From: Symbiodinium natans | Taxonomy: Eukaryota > Sar > Dinophyceae > Suessiales > Symbiodiniaceae | DNA: 64,000 nucleotides | Direction: 5' to 3' | NCBI GenBank assembly: GCA_905221605.1 | Contig: CAJNDS010001502.1 | Span: forward strand, 212,501 to 276,500 | Part shown: in pieces, positions 30,750-42,302 of the stretch | Numbering within the stretch: the first letter of the stretch is position 1 | How the letters are laid out: each line of letters begins with the position of its first letter | Program-made: the position numbers and the translations under genes | Notes under the pieces: model-generated | Told to the model about the DNA's origin: nothing | What the model saw: the letters and a program-made list of their open reading frames with translations, nothing else | The model's database searches: none

Positions 30750-31515
30750 ACAAAAATCAAGTGCCTGACGGGCGTAAGATTTTGAGCGGGTGGGGAGGGG
30801 GTTAGATAGATAGATAGATAGACGGGCGGACCTGGACCCGTAAAACAAATCCGCGAGCCCTCGGGCCGGCCATTTTTTTGCCTCAAATGGGTACCTAGGA
30901 AACCGGGGTCCGCAAGCGGACGGTTCGCCAGGACCAGAAGAAGCAGTTGAAGCCCCTCCCAGCAGGGCCGCCCCGCTTGCCCCCCCCTTTTATCCGCCAC
31001 CCCCGCCCCCCCCCCCCCCCCCCCCCTCAACCCTCAACCTTAAACCGCAGTCAAGCCTTCAACCAACCCCCCCCCCCCCCTGCTCCCAGAGGGGCCTGGC
31101 TCCAACCTACGATCAATCCAAGCCGAACCGTCTCTTGAACCCCAAAAAAAGCCTAAACTTGAGCCCTAAGCCCTCAATCCTAAACTAACCCTCAACCCTA
31201 AACCCCAAACCATAAACCATAAACCCGGAACCCTACACCCTAAACCCAACCCTTATTGCTGCGGAATCACCATGCTCACGCGGATGCGCTGGGCCGGGCC
31301 GAGGCGGGTCGTAGCGTTAAAATTAGGTGAAGGGCCGTAATGTTTTTAGCCGGGGGGGGGGGGGGGGGGGGGGGGTGTTAGATAGCTAGATAGTGCCTGA
31401 CGGGCGGACCTGGACCCGGGGGGGGGAGATGGATAGATAGGCGTGCAAAATTTTAGGTGGGGGGGGGGGGGTAGATGGATAGATAGATAGTACCTGACTG
31501 GTGGACCCTGGTCAG
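30750..31515. repeat. Composite repeat: G-run, GATA tract, CCTGACGGGCGGACCTGG tail
   Basis: The module TGCCTGACGGGC... / GATAGATAGATAG / ACGGGCGGACCTGGACCCG is seen at about 30755-30840, 31345-31425 and, diverged, at 31440-31515 (CCTGACTGGTGGACCCTGG). Between the modules are poly-C runs (31005-31027, 31066-31080) and degenerate telomere-like units (31140-31250). Confidence 0.7.
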
Positions 31516-32125
31516 AGGATAGAGGTTAAGGGGGGTACATGATGTGAGCATCAGGGTTTGCCATGCTTCTGGGAAAGTCGCCAAGAGCCTCGCTCGAAAT
31601 CAGCTTGACTTTGCTGCCCCCGCTGCTGCGGAAGTCATCCACGACCGCCTGAGGAGGAAACGAAGGCAACTTCCAAGCTTCGGATGGGTTGTGCACTGTC
31701 GGTGGGCTGCAAGCGAACTTCCAAGCTGCTTTTTGTCGCTCTTAGGTCATTTTAGGATATTTTAGGTCTTACGTCTCTCGTCTTACGACACTGATGAGCT
31801 GATTCCCAGCCGCCTGATATTCAGCAGCCATGGGCGACCCAAAGACCTGGAAATGCATACTTGAGGGTATCGAGTTCAGCTGATTCAGCCATCCTTGGGG
31901 CAGGGGTTCAGGGTTTAGGTTTGGGGTTTAGACGGTTTAGAGTTAGGGTTTAGGGTTTAGGGAGGAGGTTCGCTGCAGCCAAGCAACGCAGAGCCACACC
32001 TCAAGCGCTTCTGGTGCAGCTGCAGCTGCCCTGGGGTGGAGAAAGCAAACCGCATGGTGACGCATTCTCGTCTTCAATCGTCGGCCCGTGCCCTGTGCTC
32101 TTGGTAGAAACATCAGGGCAGGAAG

Positions 32126-32214
32126 CACTGGGTAGTCGGGCTATAAGTATGCTTATGACCCACTTAGGGTACTTTTAACCCTACTTATAATGACAACCCA
32201 TGAGCCTCCAAGTA
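32126..32214. mobile_element. MITE-like element, family D, copy 1 (left end decayed)
   Basis: The right end CCCATGAGCCTCCAAGTA matches the right ends of the copies at 54406-54556 and 59962-60064. The interior has TATAAGTATG...ACCCTACTTATA, and the left end is diverged. Confidence 0.65.
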
Positions 32215-32310
32215 TTGTGTGCCCATGCGCCTCAGTTGTCCGAAGAGGTTCTCGGCAGGGCGCTGCCAGTGATTTAGGATGATCGTCACCTTCACTCGAT
32301 GGGTCTTCGT

Positions 32311-32378
32311 ATAGTAGAATTGGGGGTTACTATAATCTCTATTACGGACTGTTCGTCTGAGGGGGAACATCCCAATAT
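32311..32378. mobile_element. Family G element, partial copy
   Basis: Shares GGGTTACTATAATC...GGACTGTTC...GGGGGAACATCCC with the complete element at 47667-47781; the left half is absent. Confidence 0.6.
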
Positions 32379-33000
32379 AGCACCACACGGGGGCTTTGGG
32401 TGAAGGCTGGTGCGGGGTGGTCAAAGCGGTCAAGACAAACATGTTCCGGACACTGTGCAGCTATTGCAAAACGGGGGATGAACCCTTGCTGCGCTTCTAA
32501 GGCACATCTGGGTGTTCAGATTCCATTTGGGCCTCCTGTTCCTGCGGTGCTTCCGCCGCCAGCAGCTCTTCATAGCGCTCGGACAGGCGTGATGCCTTTG
32601 CAGCTTCGGGGCTTGGTTTCTGCGTTTAGCCTCAGGGCTTTCCACGGTCAGGTCTCGCTTAGAGGGTGCTGGCGAGGCGGGGTGCTGAACAGATTCTGGT
32701 CAACGATCGAATGCCCCATCTGAACTCTTGTTGCAAAATGATGCAAAGCCTTTGTGCATTTCTGAGCTTACACTGTCTGCTGCTAAAGCAATCTGAAACA
32801 GCCGGGCTCATTCAAGGTCTGGTTTTTGCACTTTGTGTTCCGGTGTTGCACCTAGGCTCGACATGGTCCTAGCTTTGGGCACCCTGGCACACGCACATAC
32901 ACACATGTGTGTATATATATATAATATACTTATTCATGTACTTATTGAGTTTTAAGAATCATACTTATTCAGGTAGAAAGAGGTGCCGAGAGGGAGATGG

Positions 33001-33049
<49 letters not shown>

Positions 33050-34045
33050 AGAATAGAAAGAGATAGACGAGCGAGGGGCAATATCTCATCGCCTTTCGAA
33101 GCCCCACACGTGGGGTAGCACCGAGCTCCCGGCGCGCTGAAGGCACTGCCCCCCCTCAGCGTGACACTCCTGCGCAGTGCTCAGGCTTCGTGAAACATGG
33201 AGGGTACTTACCCTAAACCGTAAAATTGTAGGTTCTTTATGACAAGGCTCTTAAATGGACCCTTATGTCCGAGTGAATTCAGTATTTGGGCGAGCGCGGG
33301 TTTACTTTTCACTAGGACCCGATCAAGAGCAAGATTCCGACAGGGTGAAGGACTGGAACATTTGTTCAAACAGTCCCGGATCGACTCAGCACCGGCAGTA
33401 GCTGGACATGCGATTGTCCTGAATGTGTTTTGACCCGCCACTCGCATTCCGCACCGAGGCGTTGAAAAACGTTTAGCTTTTGTCTCAAAAACAGGTCGCC
33501 ATCCTTGTCCCACTCCGACCTCTCCTAAGACTCTGTCAAGCTTTGGGAGGTCATGTGACGCATGAGACAGGCCTTGTCTTAAACTACAAAACAAAATAGC
33601 ATCAAGAAGCCAATCTGCCAAGCTTTGCTCGCAATGATCGAAGCCTCCTCTTCATTCCTAGCCCGGCAGCCTCCACGAGCTGAGTCTCCAAGAGCCTTGC
33701 CTTCGGAAGGAAGCTTCGGGATGCGTTCAGCTGTGTAAGTGGATTTATCCGCCTCTGCACTCTGTGGCCTGAGCCAGAGGGCGAGGAGGACCCTGAGCGC
33801 AACATGCCGGAACCCGGCCGTGTCAAAATGTCCGCAGCCCACACTCAGACCATGATGTGCTACTTTCAGGCTAGAGGCTTGGCAGGGAGATTGTGGCCGA
33901 CAATGCTACTCTCAAGACTCGTAAAACCCTCAACCCTAAACCGTAAACCCTAAACCCTAAACCCATGGTAGGCCTTAGCCTTGCCGCACAGCGGAGTTTA
34001 GGTCCCATGGCCCATGGCTCAGACAGGTTGCGGTACGATTATTAG

Positions 34046-34138
34046 CTTAGGGTTTAGGGTTTAGGGTTTAGGGTTTAGGGTTTAGGGTTTAGGGTTTAGG
34101 GTTTAGGGTTCAGGGTTTAGGGTTTAGGGTTTAGGGTT
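34046..34138 (+). repeat. Telomere-like array, about 13 TTTAGGG units
   Basis: Nearly pure, with a single TTCAGGG variant. Confidence 0.95.
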
Positions 34139-34273
34139 GCACTTCTGGAAAGCGGTATCTCTGCATCCTTGACGGTTCTACTGCGCTCTGTCGCAGAGTT
34201 GCTTCGAGTCGGTCGGCTCTGAGTCTGAACGTTCTTGTCCCTTTGCGGCTTAGCTTCCAGCAATCGTCCTACA

Positions 34274-34377
34274 CTACGAATTGCTTAAGAACCCCAAAAG
34301 AATAAACATATTCTTCCTTATTAAGGGTAATATCGGGATTATTGTTTTCTACTTTTTGGGGGTTCTGAAGCAAATAG
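34274..34377. mobile_element. MITE-like element, family E, copy 2
   Basis: Left end CTACGAATTGCTTAAGAACC, right end GGGGGTTCTGAAGCAAATAG; these are inverted repeats of about 16 bp with few mismatches. The interior CTTCCTTATTAAGGGTAATAT matches copy 1 at 16972-17105. Confidence 0.75.
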
Positions 34378-34379
34378 AC

Positions 34380-35470
34380 TTCTCACGCACCGCCACAAAG
34401 CAGTAGGAGAAGGTGCGGAACATCACGGAGCAGCTTCAAAAGCGGCGCCCGTTTCTTTCTTCATGCTTCTTTTGCTGATGGCACTCAGCTTGACGAGTTG
34501 CTGGGGACATCGTTCTTGGTTGAAGACCTCCTTGGGGCAGCATGACCTGGCCAAAAGGTGTGCGGCGTGCTTTCAGACTTCTGAACAAGCGACACTTTTA
34601 GGGTTTAGGGTTTATGGTTGAGGGTTCAGTGTACTTATTAACCACTTACAACCCAACGCTTATGCAGCTCCGCTTCGAGCAAGCTGCAAGTTGCGGCTTG
34701 GGTCCAGTTTGCTTGACGGCGCCCACTGGTTGCCTAGGTGAAAGGAGAGCTTCCGCAAACCTGACCGCTACAGTATTCACCCGTGCAGCCTTGTGAAGAC
34801 GTGTCAAGTGATTACGATGATGCGCGCTGAGCGCACCACCCCATCAAGCGACGCAGGTGCTTTGCAACAATCTTGGCCTCTTGCCACGAAAGAAGAGCCT
34901 GGGTACGAGGAAGAACACTTGTCTTGCATGTAGGCTAGAGCAGGTTCTATCGAGCCCAGGCATGAAACACATGGCAGTTGTTCTGAGGGCCTTCATGGTG
35001 CCCTCGTTGGAGAGAGACCTGCCAAGCAGCAGCTCAACCTGGTGCCTACAGATGCACGATCCCACTCCGATCCGTCCAAAGAAAATACGAGCACTTCGAA
35101 GATGGAAAAAGGTCGTGAAAGCAGGGGCGGGGGGGGGGATGGCTTGAAGCCCTTCGCCCTAAGCTTCGTGCTTGGTAAGAATTAGGGAATCAAGGCTTTC
35201 AGTGGGATGGAAGCGGCGGTGGTGCCTGGTCCAATCTGCCATCGAAGAGTCAAACAGCTGCGTCGAGTCCAAGAGCTCCAGCTGAGGAATCACGACCTGC
35301 GCCAAAGAGGGACGGAGTTCTCGGCACGAAGAACTTCTTAAGCTTCAGTTCGAGCCTCCAGAACCTTATTGGTTCGAATGAAGTTCTGCTCTGGCGTCCT
35401 TGCAGAAACACATTGTGCTAGGCCGGCAAGGCCTACGCAGGACTTTCTGGCATGTAGCGGACATGCTTCC
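34380..35470. other. No firm gene; weak minus frame
   Basis: A minus frame at 34844-35065 (HQVELLLGRSLSNEGTMKAL) is moderately protein-like but isolated. A telomere-like patch lies at 34596-34630. Confidence 0.3.
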
Positions 35471-35477
35471 AGTGGGA

Positions 35478-35530
35478 GGGTTTAGGGTTTAGGGTTTAGG
35501 GTTTAGGGTTTAGGGTTTAGGGTTTAGGGT
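35478..35530 (+). repeat. Telomere-like array, 7-8 units
   Basis: Pure TTTAGGG. About 100 bp downstream, TCATGTTACTGCAAAGGCTC occurs twice (35633 and 35670), a small local tandem duplication. Confidence 0.95.
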
Positions 35531-35889
35531 CCTGTATTCGGACTGCAGGAGCACATCCAGACCCTTGACGAGCTCGCGCTTTGCCTGCCGCCATCACATG
35601 ATTCACATGTCGGGGGCAAAAGGCCTGAGAGGTCATGTTACTGCAAAGGCTCTGAAGGACCCTTCGGATCATGTTACTGCAAAGGCTCTACTCTAAAGGA
35701 CCCTTGGGCCAAATCGTGACCAGATGATATGATTATAAGCTCTTGGAGTTCAAATGCCCTGAGACCCAGCCACCTGCGCCAGTGGCAGGTTGAACCAGGA
35801 CCTCAGCAACCCAATTGGGTTGGGCTATGCGTAGCTTCCATACATGAAGAGGGTCTGACAGCCAGAAACGAGCAAGTACTTTGGCGGCG

Positions 35890-35955
35890 CTTGAAAGAAA
35901 TATAAATATACATATAAATATATACATATATATATATACATATATATATATACGT
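35890..35955. repeat. TA-rich microsatellite
   Basis: ATATAAATATACATATATA-type repeats without gene context. Confidence 0.9.
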
Positions 35956-35999
35956 ATGCACGAACACCGATTCCAAAAAACGGACTGCTGACAGAGGGC

Positions 36000-36870
36000 A
36001 TTCCAGCGTTGAGTTTCCATTTTCACGTCTCTAGGTTCTCCGAACCCCACCCTAAACCCCAAAATCCCTAAACCCTAAACCCCCATCTTAATGAACGACA
36101 GGGTTCTGGTGCGGCCAGACGGGGAAGGGGATAGTGAAGTCCCTCTGCCATCGTGCGCGGGTCTCCATGACAAACTGGTCAACGTCACCTTGGCTGTGAC
36201 GGCCGTGGAGCACCCTAAACCCTAAACCTAAACCCTACACCCTCTGTTTATAGTGATTCCACCCTCTGAAGGCAAGGATGCACTTTCCAGATCTTCCTAG
36301 CACGGCTATTGCAGCTTGAAGGCAAAAGTTGAATGACCATGCTCAAACAAAACCGGGCTTCTTTTGTGTAGCCTTCCGTCTCGTAATCGCCTCGCCACCT
36401 TCCTCATGAACACTCCAAGGACCGGCACCGAAATGCGCAGTCTTCTGTGAAAGTTGAAACCCAACAGCCACGACACTGTGTGATATTGTGTGTTTGCTCA
36501 GCTGCATCTGGAGCATGCGACACATGCGAATGGCGCACCTACAGACCCATAGATCCTCATGTGCGGTTCATAAGTCGCAAGTGCGTAAGAGAGTCTTGTA
36601 CAGACCCACATTGGAGCCGCACTGCTTGAACAGCTCTTTGTCTGCGCGTGCGTACCTGGAAACATTGAACAAAGCCAAACCTTAAACCCTAAACCCTCAT
36701 CCCTGAACCCAAATACTGTCACCAAGAAATGCCACTCAGGTGCCTCCAGTCCTCTTTGGGAGGCAGCATATAAATTCCTGACTGCTGAAAAGGATTAGGG
36801 TTTAGGGTTTCGGGTTTAGTCGCACGTCCTATCTGAGCATCAGACATGCTTCTCTCCGACATCCCTAGGC
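36000..36870. other. No supported gene
   Basis: Telomere-like patches at 36048-36083, 36213-36245, 36680-36705 and 36795-36820 in both orientations. Short frames are not protein-like. Confidence 0.4.
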
Positions 36871-36887
36871 TGTCATGATATCGCATG

Positions 36888-37000
36888 AGATGGGGGTTTG
36901 CGAAAATAAGGCACCCCTAAGATACACCTCCAAATAGTAGGATTCCCTAATAATCAGGATCCCCAAAAGGGACCCCTGATTGCGGAACCCCCCCCCCCCC
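36888..37000 (-). mobile_element. Family B element with 10-bp target-site duplication
   Basis: The 113-bp element (GATGGGGGTTTGCGAAAA to TTGCGGAACCCCC plus a C-run) is flanked by ATATCGCATG at 36878-36887 and again at 37001-37010. The interior carries the family core CACCTCCAAATAGTAGGATT then CCCTAATAATCAGGATCCCC. It directly follows the last clear NTPase exon on minus, where FESAFH runs into GCGATATGGGGG. Confidence 0.75.
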
Positions 37001-37004
37001 ATAT

Positions 37005-37837
37005 CGCATGGAAGGCGCTCTCGAACTGTATCCCCCGGGTAGCAAGATTGAGTAGAGATTGGGCGCCAAAGTCGGAGTTCACCTGCAGCAAGGTTTTGTG
37101 TTGGGACACTTGAACTCAAGCATGTTCTTATGGCTCTGTCATATCCCGGGACCCCGAAGGAACCATGACAAACACAAAAACTCCTGGCAAAAGCATGACG
37201 AATCATGAGGGCAAACCTGCTTTTGACTCAAGATGGCTGAAGCCGAAGCTCCACAAACAGAATTCGCGCGTAGTTGTTCCGGGCGTGGCTGTGGACGACG
37301 GCATCCGCCCATGCCATGGCTTGTTCCGGGTACTTCCTGAGGCATTTGAATTGCTTTCAAGGGGGGGGGGGGGGTTGGAGGAAGTTGTGGTGTTGAGGGC
37401 AAGAAGGGTCTTGAGGTCTTATTTACTATTCATTCTTAATTATTAAATATTAGTTATGAATTATTAGCTTTTTTTTATTTATTGTTTATTGTTTATTATT
37501 GGCTGTTTCTTAGTCCACCGGGCTCCCCGACAGACTTTGATTTCCTAGCTCACTGACAGGCATCAAAAACAGCCCTTGCCTGCGACTTGCCTACAATAGA
37601 CATGGCTTCCACTTTACATCTAACCCTAAACCCTAAACCCTCACCCTAAACCCTAAACCCTAAACCCAAAACCCTAAACCTTAAACATCTGACCAGGGTC
37701 CGGAGAACCTCCTCAAACTGGTCCACAATGACGAACACCGGTTTGGGCAGCAGCAGCGGGAAGGGAATGCGCATCTTCTCCATGGCGAGGCAGAACCACT
37801 GCTGCTTCCGATATGCCCAAACACCTCAGTCGTGGCA

Positions 37838-37871
<34 letters not shown>

Positions 37872-38930
37872 ACTACTCAGTGAAATGCACCATGTGTCAT
37901 GGCAGCTGCTTCCTCCACAACTGCTGCCAGTCCCTGTCAAACACCAACTTAGACTTAGTCTTGCTTGCAAGATCACTTGGTCATGAGTATCTCAAGTCAA
38001 GGCACACTGCTTGATTTCTGAGCCCACCCGGACAAGTGTGCCAAACATCTGGAAAGTGATCCACCTTGCGTAGCAAAGGTTAAGCCAGCAAGCACTCTTA
38101 TGGCCTACCCTGTCACAGACGCAGTGCTGCATGAGCAGGCAGTCAAGCCCATCAATCTTTGTTGCGGGTGCTATCTGCCAGTGTGGGTGTGGGGAGTTTA
38201 GTCGAAGGATCCTCTACGGGAATACAAGGGCCTTATTAGGAGCTTACCAACTGGAACCTTCAGGGGTGCAACCATATTGGTACGTACCACTCTTGATGTC
38301 GTGCTCCACCAAGGCAACCCTAGTCAGAAGCCGCAGCTTTTCATGGATGGCTGCCCAAGTGCTGGCCGAAGCTGTCCTGGCGATGCGCTTCGCCTCCTGG
38401 ACATGAAACTAAAAGAAAGAGGTCTCGGTGCCAACGCCCGATGACAATAAGCATCATAGTAATGAGAGAGAGAGAGAGAGAGAATTACAATAAGCACAAG
38501 TAAGAATGCTCGTAGCAAATAGTTGCAACAGCAGCAGTCATATTGATGGCTGTAGTAATATAGTCGCATAGCAAGAGATGCCGTACTTCGAACAGGAAAT
38601 GAATACTGACGTGAATGCTAGTACATAGCTTTGGGGCCAACGGCTTAGAATCTTCGAACAGGCTGCACAATCTGTGCTTCCCGGCCATTCATGTATATGC
38701 CGCGCCAGCAGATCCAGCTCAAGGGCCAAATCGTCCAACGATTTCTCCATGGTATGGCCTCGGACATATTGCTTCCTACCCTCAGCTTCTTTCCGGAAGA
38801 AGATTTAACCCTAAACCCTAAACCCTAAACCCTAAAAACTGGGTGCAGCTCTGGAAGTGGCCAAGGTGCAGTGCGTAGGAGTAGGGTCTTGCCACTCTGG
38901 GACTCCCCCTGTAAGATTACAATCCTCAGG
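37005..38930 (-). CDS. P-loop NTPase, STAND/NACHT-like, in small exons
   Basis: Minus exons in order. About 38925-38852 has Walker A (IVILQGESQSGKTLLLRTA). About 38795-38702 reads MEKSLDDLALELDLLAR. At 38406-38299 comes EAKRIARTASASTWAAIHEK then LRLLTRVALVEHDIKS, with clean CCAG acceptor and GTACGT donor. About 37799-37697 has a Walker B-like strand, KPVFVIVDQFEEVLRTL. About 37335-37232 reads YPEQAMAWADAVVHSHARNN then YARILFV. About 37083-37012 reads VNSDFGAQSLLNLATRGIQF. The VDQFEE motif after a hydrophobic strand is typical of STAND-type ATPases, which act as regulated switches; the specific role is unknown. Both ends of the gene are missing. Introns hold telomere-like arrays (38806-38837 and 37620-37685), a (CT)n tract and a family B element downstream. 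Confidence 0.55.
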
Positions 38931-38943
38931 TCACGAGCCGATC

Positions 38944-39160
38944 GGGGTTTAGGGTTTAGGGATGTTTATAGAGGGTTTAGGGGCGTTTAGGGTTTTAGGG
39001 TTTAGGGATGTTTAGGGTTTAGGGTGAGTCAATCGGAGTCTATCGGGGTTGCAGCAGTCTCGTGGCGGCTTGGCCTGTCTGCACAGAGCGGTGGGTCACA
39101 CAGCCTTTTTCATGCAAGGTCCCTAAACCCTAAACCTTGCTAAACCCTAAACCCTAAACT
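38944..39160. repeat. Cluster of telomere-like patches around the NTPase 5' region
   Basis: TTTAGGG patches at 38944-38960, 38975-39030, then CCCTAAA at 39120-39160. A short minus stretch between them (TGQAATRLLQPR after a GTGCAG acceptor, about 39085-39050) could be an upstream exon. Confidence 0.6.
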
Positions 39161-39164
39161 GTGG

Positions 39165-41487
39165 CAGTGGAGTAGCATAGTCCCGCAGTCTGCAGCTTGG
39201 CATCCGATTGTGTTTCAGCAGCTTGTAGGGATCGGTCTGAAACCTTAGGCTCGGGATTTGATCACGGTTTAGGGTTTAGGGCTTAGGGGCTTTCTTCCCT
39301 CATGTGCACCCCAATACCGGATGCCAGGACAGTGTGGTGCATGCGACTGAATGAGCAGGTGCCTGTCACCTGATGGCAGGGTGTGTGGCTGGCTGTTGTG
39401 CCTGCCGATCTAAAAGGAAATTCCAGATGTGGCTCACGTGGCCCACTTGCACATCTTCAGCATCCGAGCTGCCATATGTGCTGCTGTGTGGGTGGTAAAG
39501 GACCACCCTTATGTTCACAGATGGCTTTCAATCATGTGCGCAACAAATGTGGACAGAGAAAGGCAGACTCAGACGTCATAGCAAGGCACTTCCATGCGAA
39601 GTCGATTGAACAGGGGCTCGACTGGGCGCGCTTGGGGATACCTCGACACGTCGTGGTGCACACCCAAAGCATCATCATGCGGTGACACACATCTGCAACT
39701 ACAAGCCTGCAACACGCCTGCGAGAGACCCCTAATGTAACTGAAGAATTCGCACCGAACTGGATGTGGTGTTCTGCTTCTCAAACTGGCTGCCACAGAGA
39801 TGCAATGCTCGCTTTGCTGCTGCTGTCATGGTGACGGTGCCGACAATTGCGCACACTGTTTGGATGAAGCCTCGGGCACCAGGGTTTAGGGTTTAGGGTT
39901 TAGGGTTTAGGCACAGTTCAACAGACAGGCAGATCGCGACTTGCTCCATGATGCACTCAAGCAGAACTTCCTCGATGCCTGCGTGGACAGCCTCCCTCAC
40001 GTAAGCATGTTTTTTAAAATTTGCCGTATACTGTATACACAGTCAGTGTGCAAATCGAAATGAACGATGTCCTTTTTCTACCTATATATATATATACACA
40101 TACATCTTTATTCATATATATATATACATATGTGCGTGTGTGTGTGTGTGTATGTACAGATACTTGAAACATGTTCAATTGCCAGCCGTGCGGCCGAAAC
40201 CTGTGTCGAGACCATATTTCATTGCTGTGTCCAAACCTTGGTCAAGCTCATCTGAGGCGTAAGTAAAGTTCGCCGCAGGGTGCCGTATACATTAAGATCG
40301 GGTTGGTGGCTTAGAATGCGGTCCCCAGGGGACTAGCACACGTGGCGTTGCACGTAAATGTCCTTGGCGATAGCTGCAGAATGCTGTAGACGACGCTTTA
40401 AGGAATATAGCCGCAGCAAAGAGGGCTGCCTACAGCCTGACTTTTTAATGCAAGCCACATAAACCGGCCCATCTAGCAAATGTAGCGTGGCAAACTCATG
40501 CGTGCATCATGCGTGCTGGTTGCCGTTGCCAAGCAGGAAAGACAGAGGCGAGTTCTCATCACCTTGGCTGCTTGCACCTTGTCTTGCCAGACAGAACCGC
40601 GGTAACAATAAATTAGCAGCCGAAGTAGAGGAAGCATCATGCGCCTACTATCTACAAAATTTAAGTTTCAACATATGTATATACATAATCGTAAATATTC
40701 TAGTATGTACTATATAATTACTGGACCAAATATGTATATATATATATATATCCTCAATAGAATTGTACATATATATATATATATACACATAGATACATGC
40801 ATAACAGGGACCAGCACGGCTTCTTGATGCGTCTGGAAGGCTCAGCTGGGTCCAGGTCCAAGAGACCCAGGATCCTCCTGGAGCACCCCTTTCTAGGATT
40901 TCGACTCTCACCGCTGGGTTTAGTTTAGGGTTTAGGGTTTAGGGTTTAGGGTTTAGGGTTTAGGGTTTAGGGTTTAGGATTTAGGGTTTAGGGTTTAGGG
41001 TTTAGGGTTTAGGGTTTAGGGTTTAGGGCTACTAGGGTTTACAGGGGCAAGGATCCGGGAACTGGTCATGTAGGGCTTAGGGCGTCGGGCTTAACAGGGC
41101 AAACAGCGCTTTCGCTGTGCACGGCCGTGGGTGATTCAGGCGACGAGACAGCAGGGGACCGCCACCACTGTGGATTAGCCAGGTTTAGGGTGTAGGGTTT
41201 AGGGTTTAGGTGCGATTTGTGGCACAACTGCAGGACTCCTTCGCTTTGTCCCTGGACCGGCTGCGACATGCGGATTTTGATAAGGAAACGGTGACAGGCT
41301 TTGACCAGCAATGAAAGATCACTTGTGCCCTAGAGGCACTGCGACACTTCTCAATCCAGAGTCTATATCATCTGGAACTTTGAGCCACGGTGAGCTGCAT
41401 GGTGCGTCCGCACCTGCTTACACATTGTGCAGATGTCTCCGTAGCAGCTCAACGCGCAAACTTAACGAGAAAGAGGGCCCCAACACA

Positions 41488-41520
<33 letters not shown>

Positions 41521-42250
41521 TTTTTGCGGGTTGCTTCCAGGCCTCCCTGCACTAATCATCCTGAGCCTTCGCTGTTCGCATGGCGCGCCGCCACTCAAAA
41601 CCCGTGTTCGAAGGCTCACCCGATCAGGACAAAACAAACAAGAGGAAAGGGGATAGGTCGGATAGGTTGGATTGCTTCTGCCTTTCAAGTATAAGGCTTT
41701 CTTGACACTGCGTCTTAGCTTTGCTTCTCTTCGAGAGAAGGATGGAGGACGGTCCACATGCCGTCCTGTCGCGACGGCGAGCTGCTCCCGAAATGTCGGT
41801 GTCAATAGAAGCACTCGCTTCTTGCTACAGCTCTCAGAGTAAAGGGATTTGCTCGCCGCTTGAGACCCAGCATGACCCAGCTCATGTCAAACGTACACTC
41901 AACCTGCAAAAAATGTATATACATATATATATATATATATATGCGTGTATCATTATAACACATATCTTATAGAATAATATAACATATCATGTAAATCATA
42001 TAGGAAATACGATGTGCTCTGACAACGCGAAGCTGCCATGAGCCTGGGCTGTGCCAACTTGTCCCGGCCGGGCGAGACGGTTGGGTGGTAGGCGTATGCC
42101 GAGTAGGGTGCAGGGTAACCGATTAAGGCCAAGCAACTTAGTACGGGCCCGGCCGGTTATTCCTTGCTCGCTTCACGAAGATCGGGCCAGAACCTGCCAA
42201 GCGGCATTTTGGCTTCTTCGGGTTCGGTTGCGTCTATTATTACTGCTTCA
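39165..42250. other. Repeat-rich stretch, no firm gene
   Basis: A plus frame at 39383-39685 (QRKADSDVIARHFHAKSIEQ) is the most protein-like, but isolated. Also present are TA-rich microsatellites (40085-40135, 40735-40795, 41915-41945), a (CA)n tract (41490-41519) and telomere-like patches (39264-39283, 39881-39912, 41183-41210). Confidence 0.35.
40918..41028 (+). repeat. Telomere-like array, about 15 TTTAGGG units
   Basis: Long array with one TTTAGGA variant in the middle. A minus-strand frame enters it from the right and ends at an array stop codon. Confidence 0.95.
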
Positions 42251-42302
42251 ATTCATGTACTGCTAATTGTACTTTGAAGCCTCAACTTTAGTGCACCCTC
42301 AC

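Larger units (their letters stand above)
31516..34040. other. No supported gene
   Basis: Contains telomere-like patches (31905-31965, 33928-33965), a family D element (32126-32214), a family G fragment (32311-32378), a TA microsatellite (about 32910-32925) and a (GA)n tract (33015-33046). Overlapping frames at 33208-33844 on minus look only weakly protein-like. Confidence 0.4.

Noticed and set aside
42195-42220. GGCATTTTGGCTTC resembling the dinoflagellate spliced-leader motif
   Set aside because: Only a short core matches; the rest of the 22-nt leader and a following GT donor are absent.
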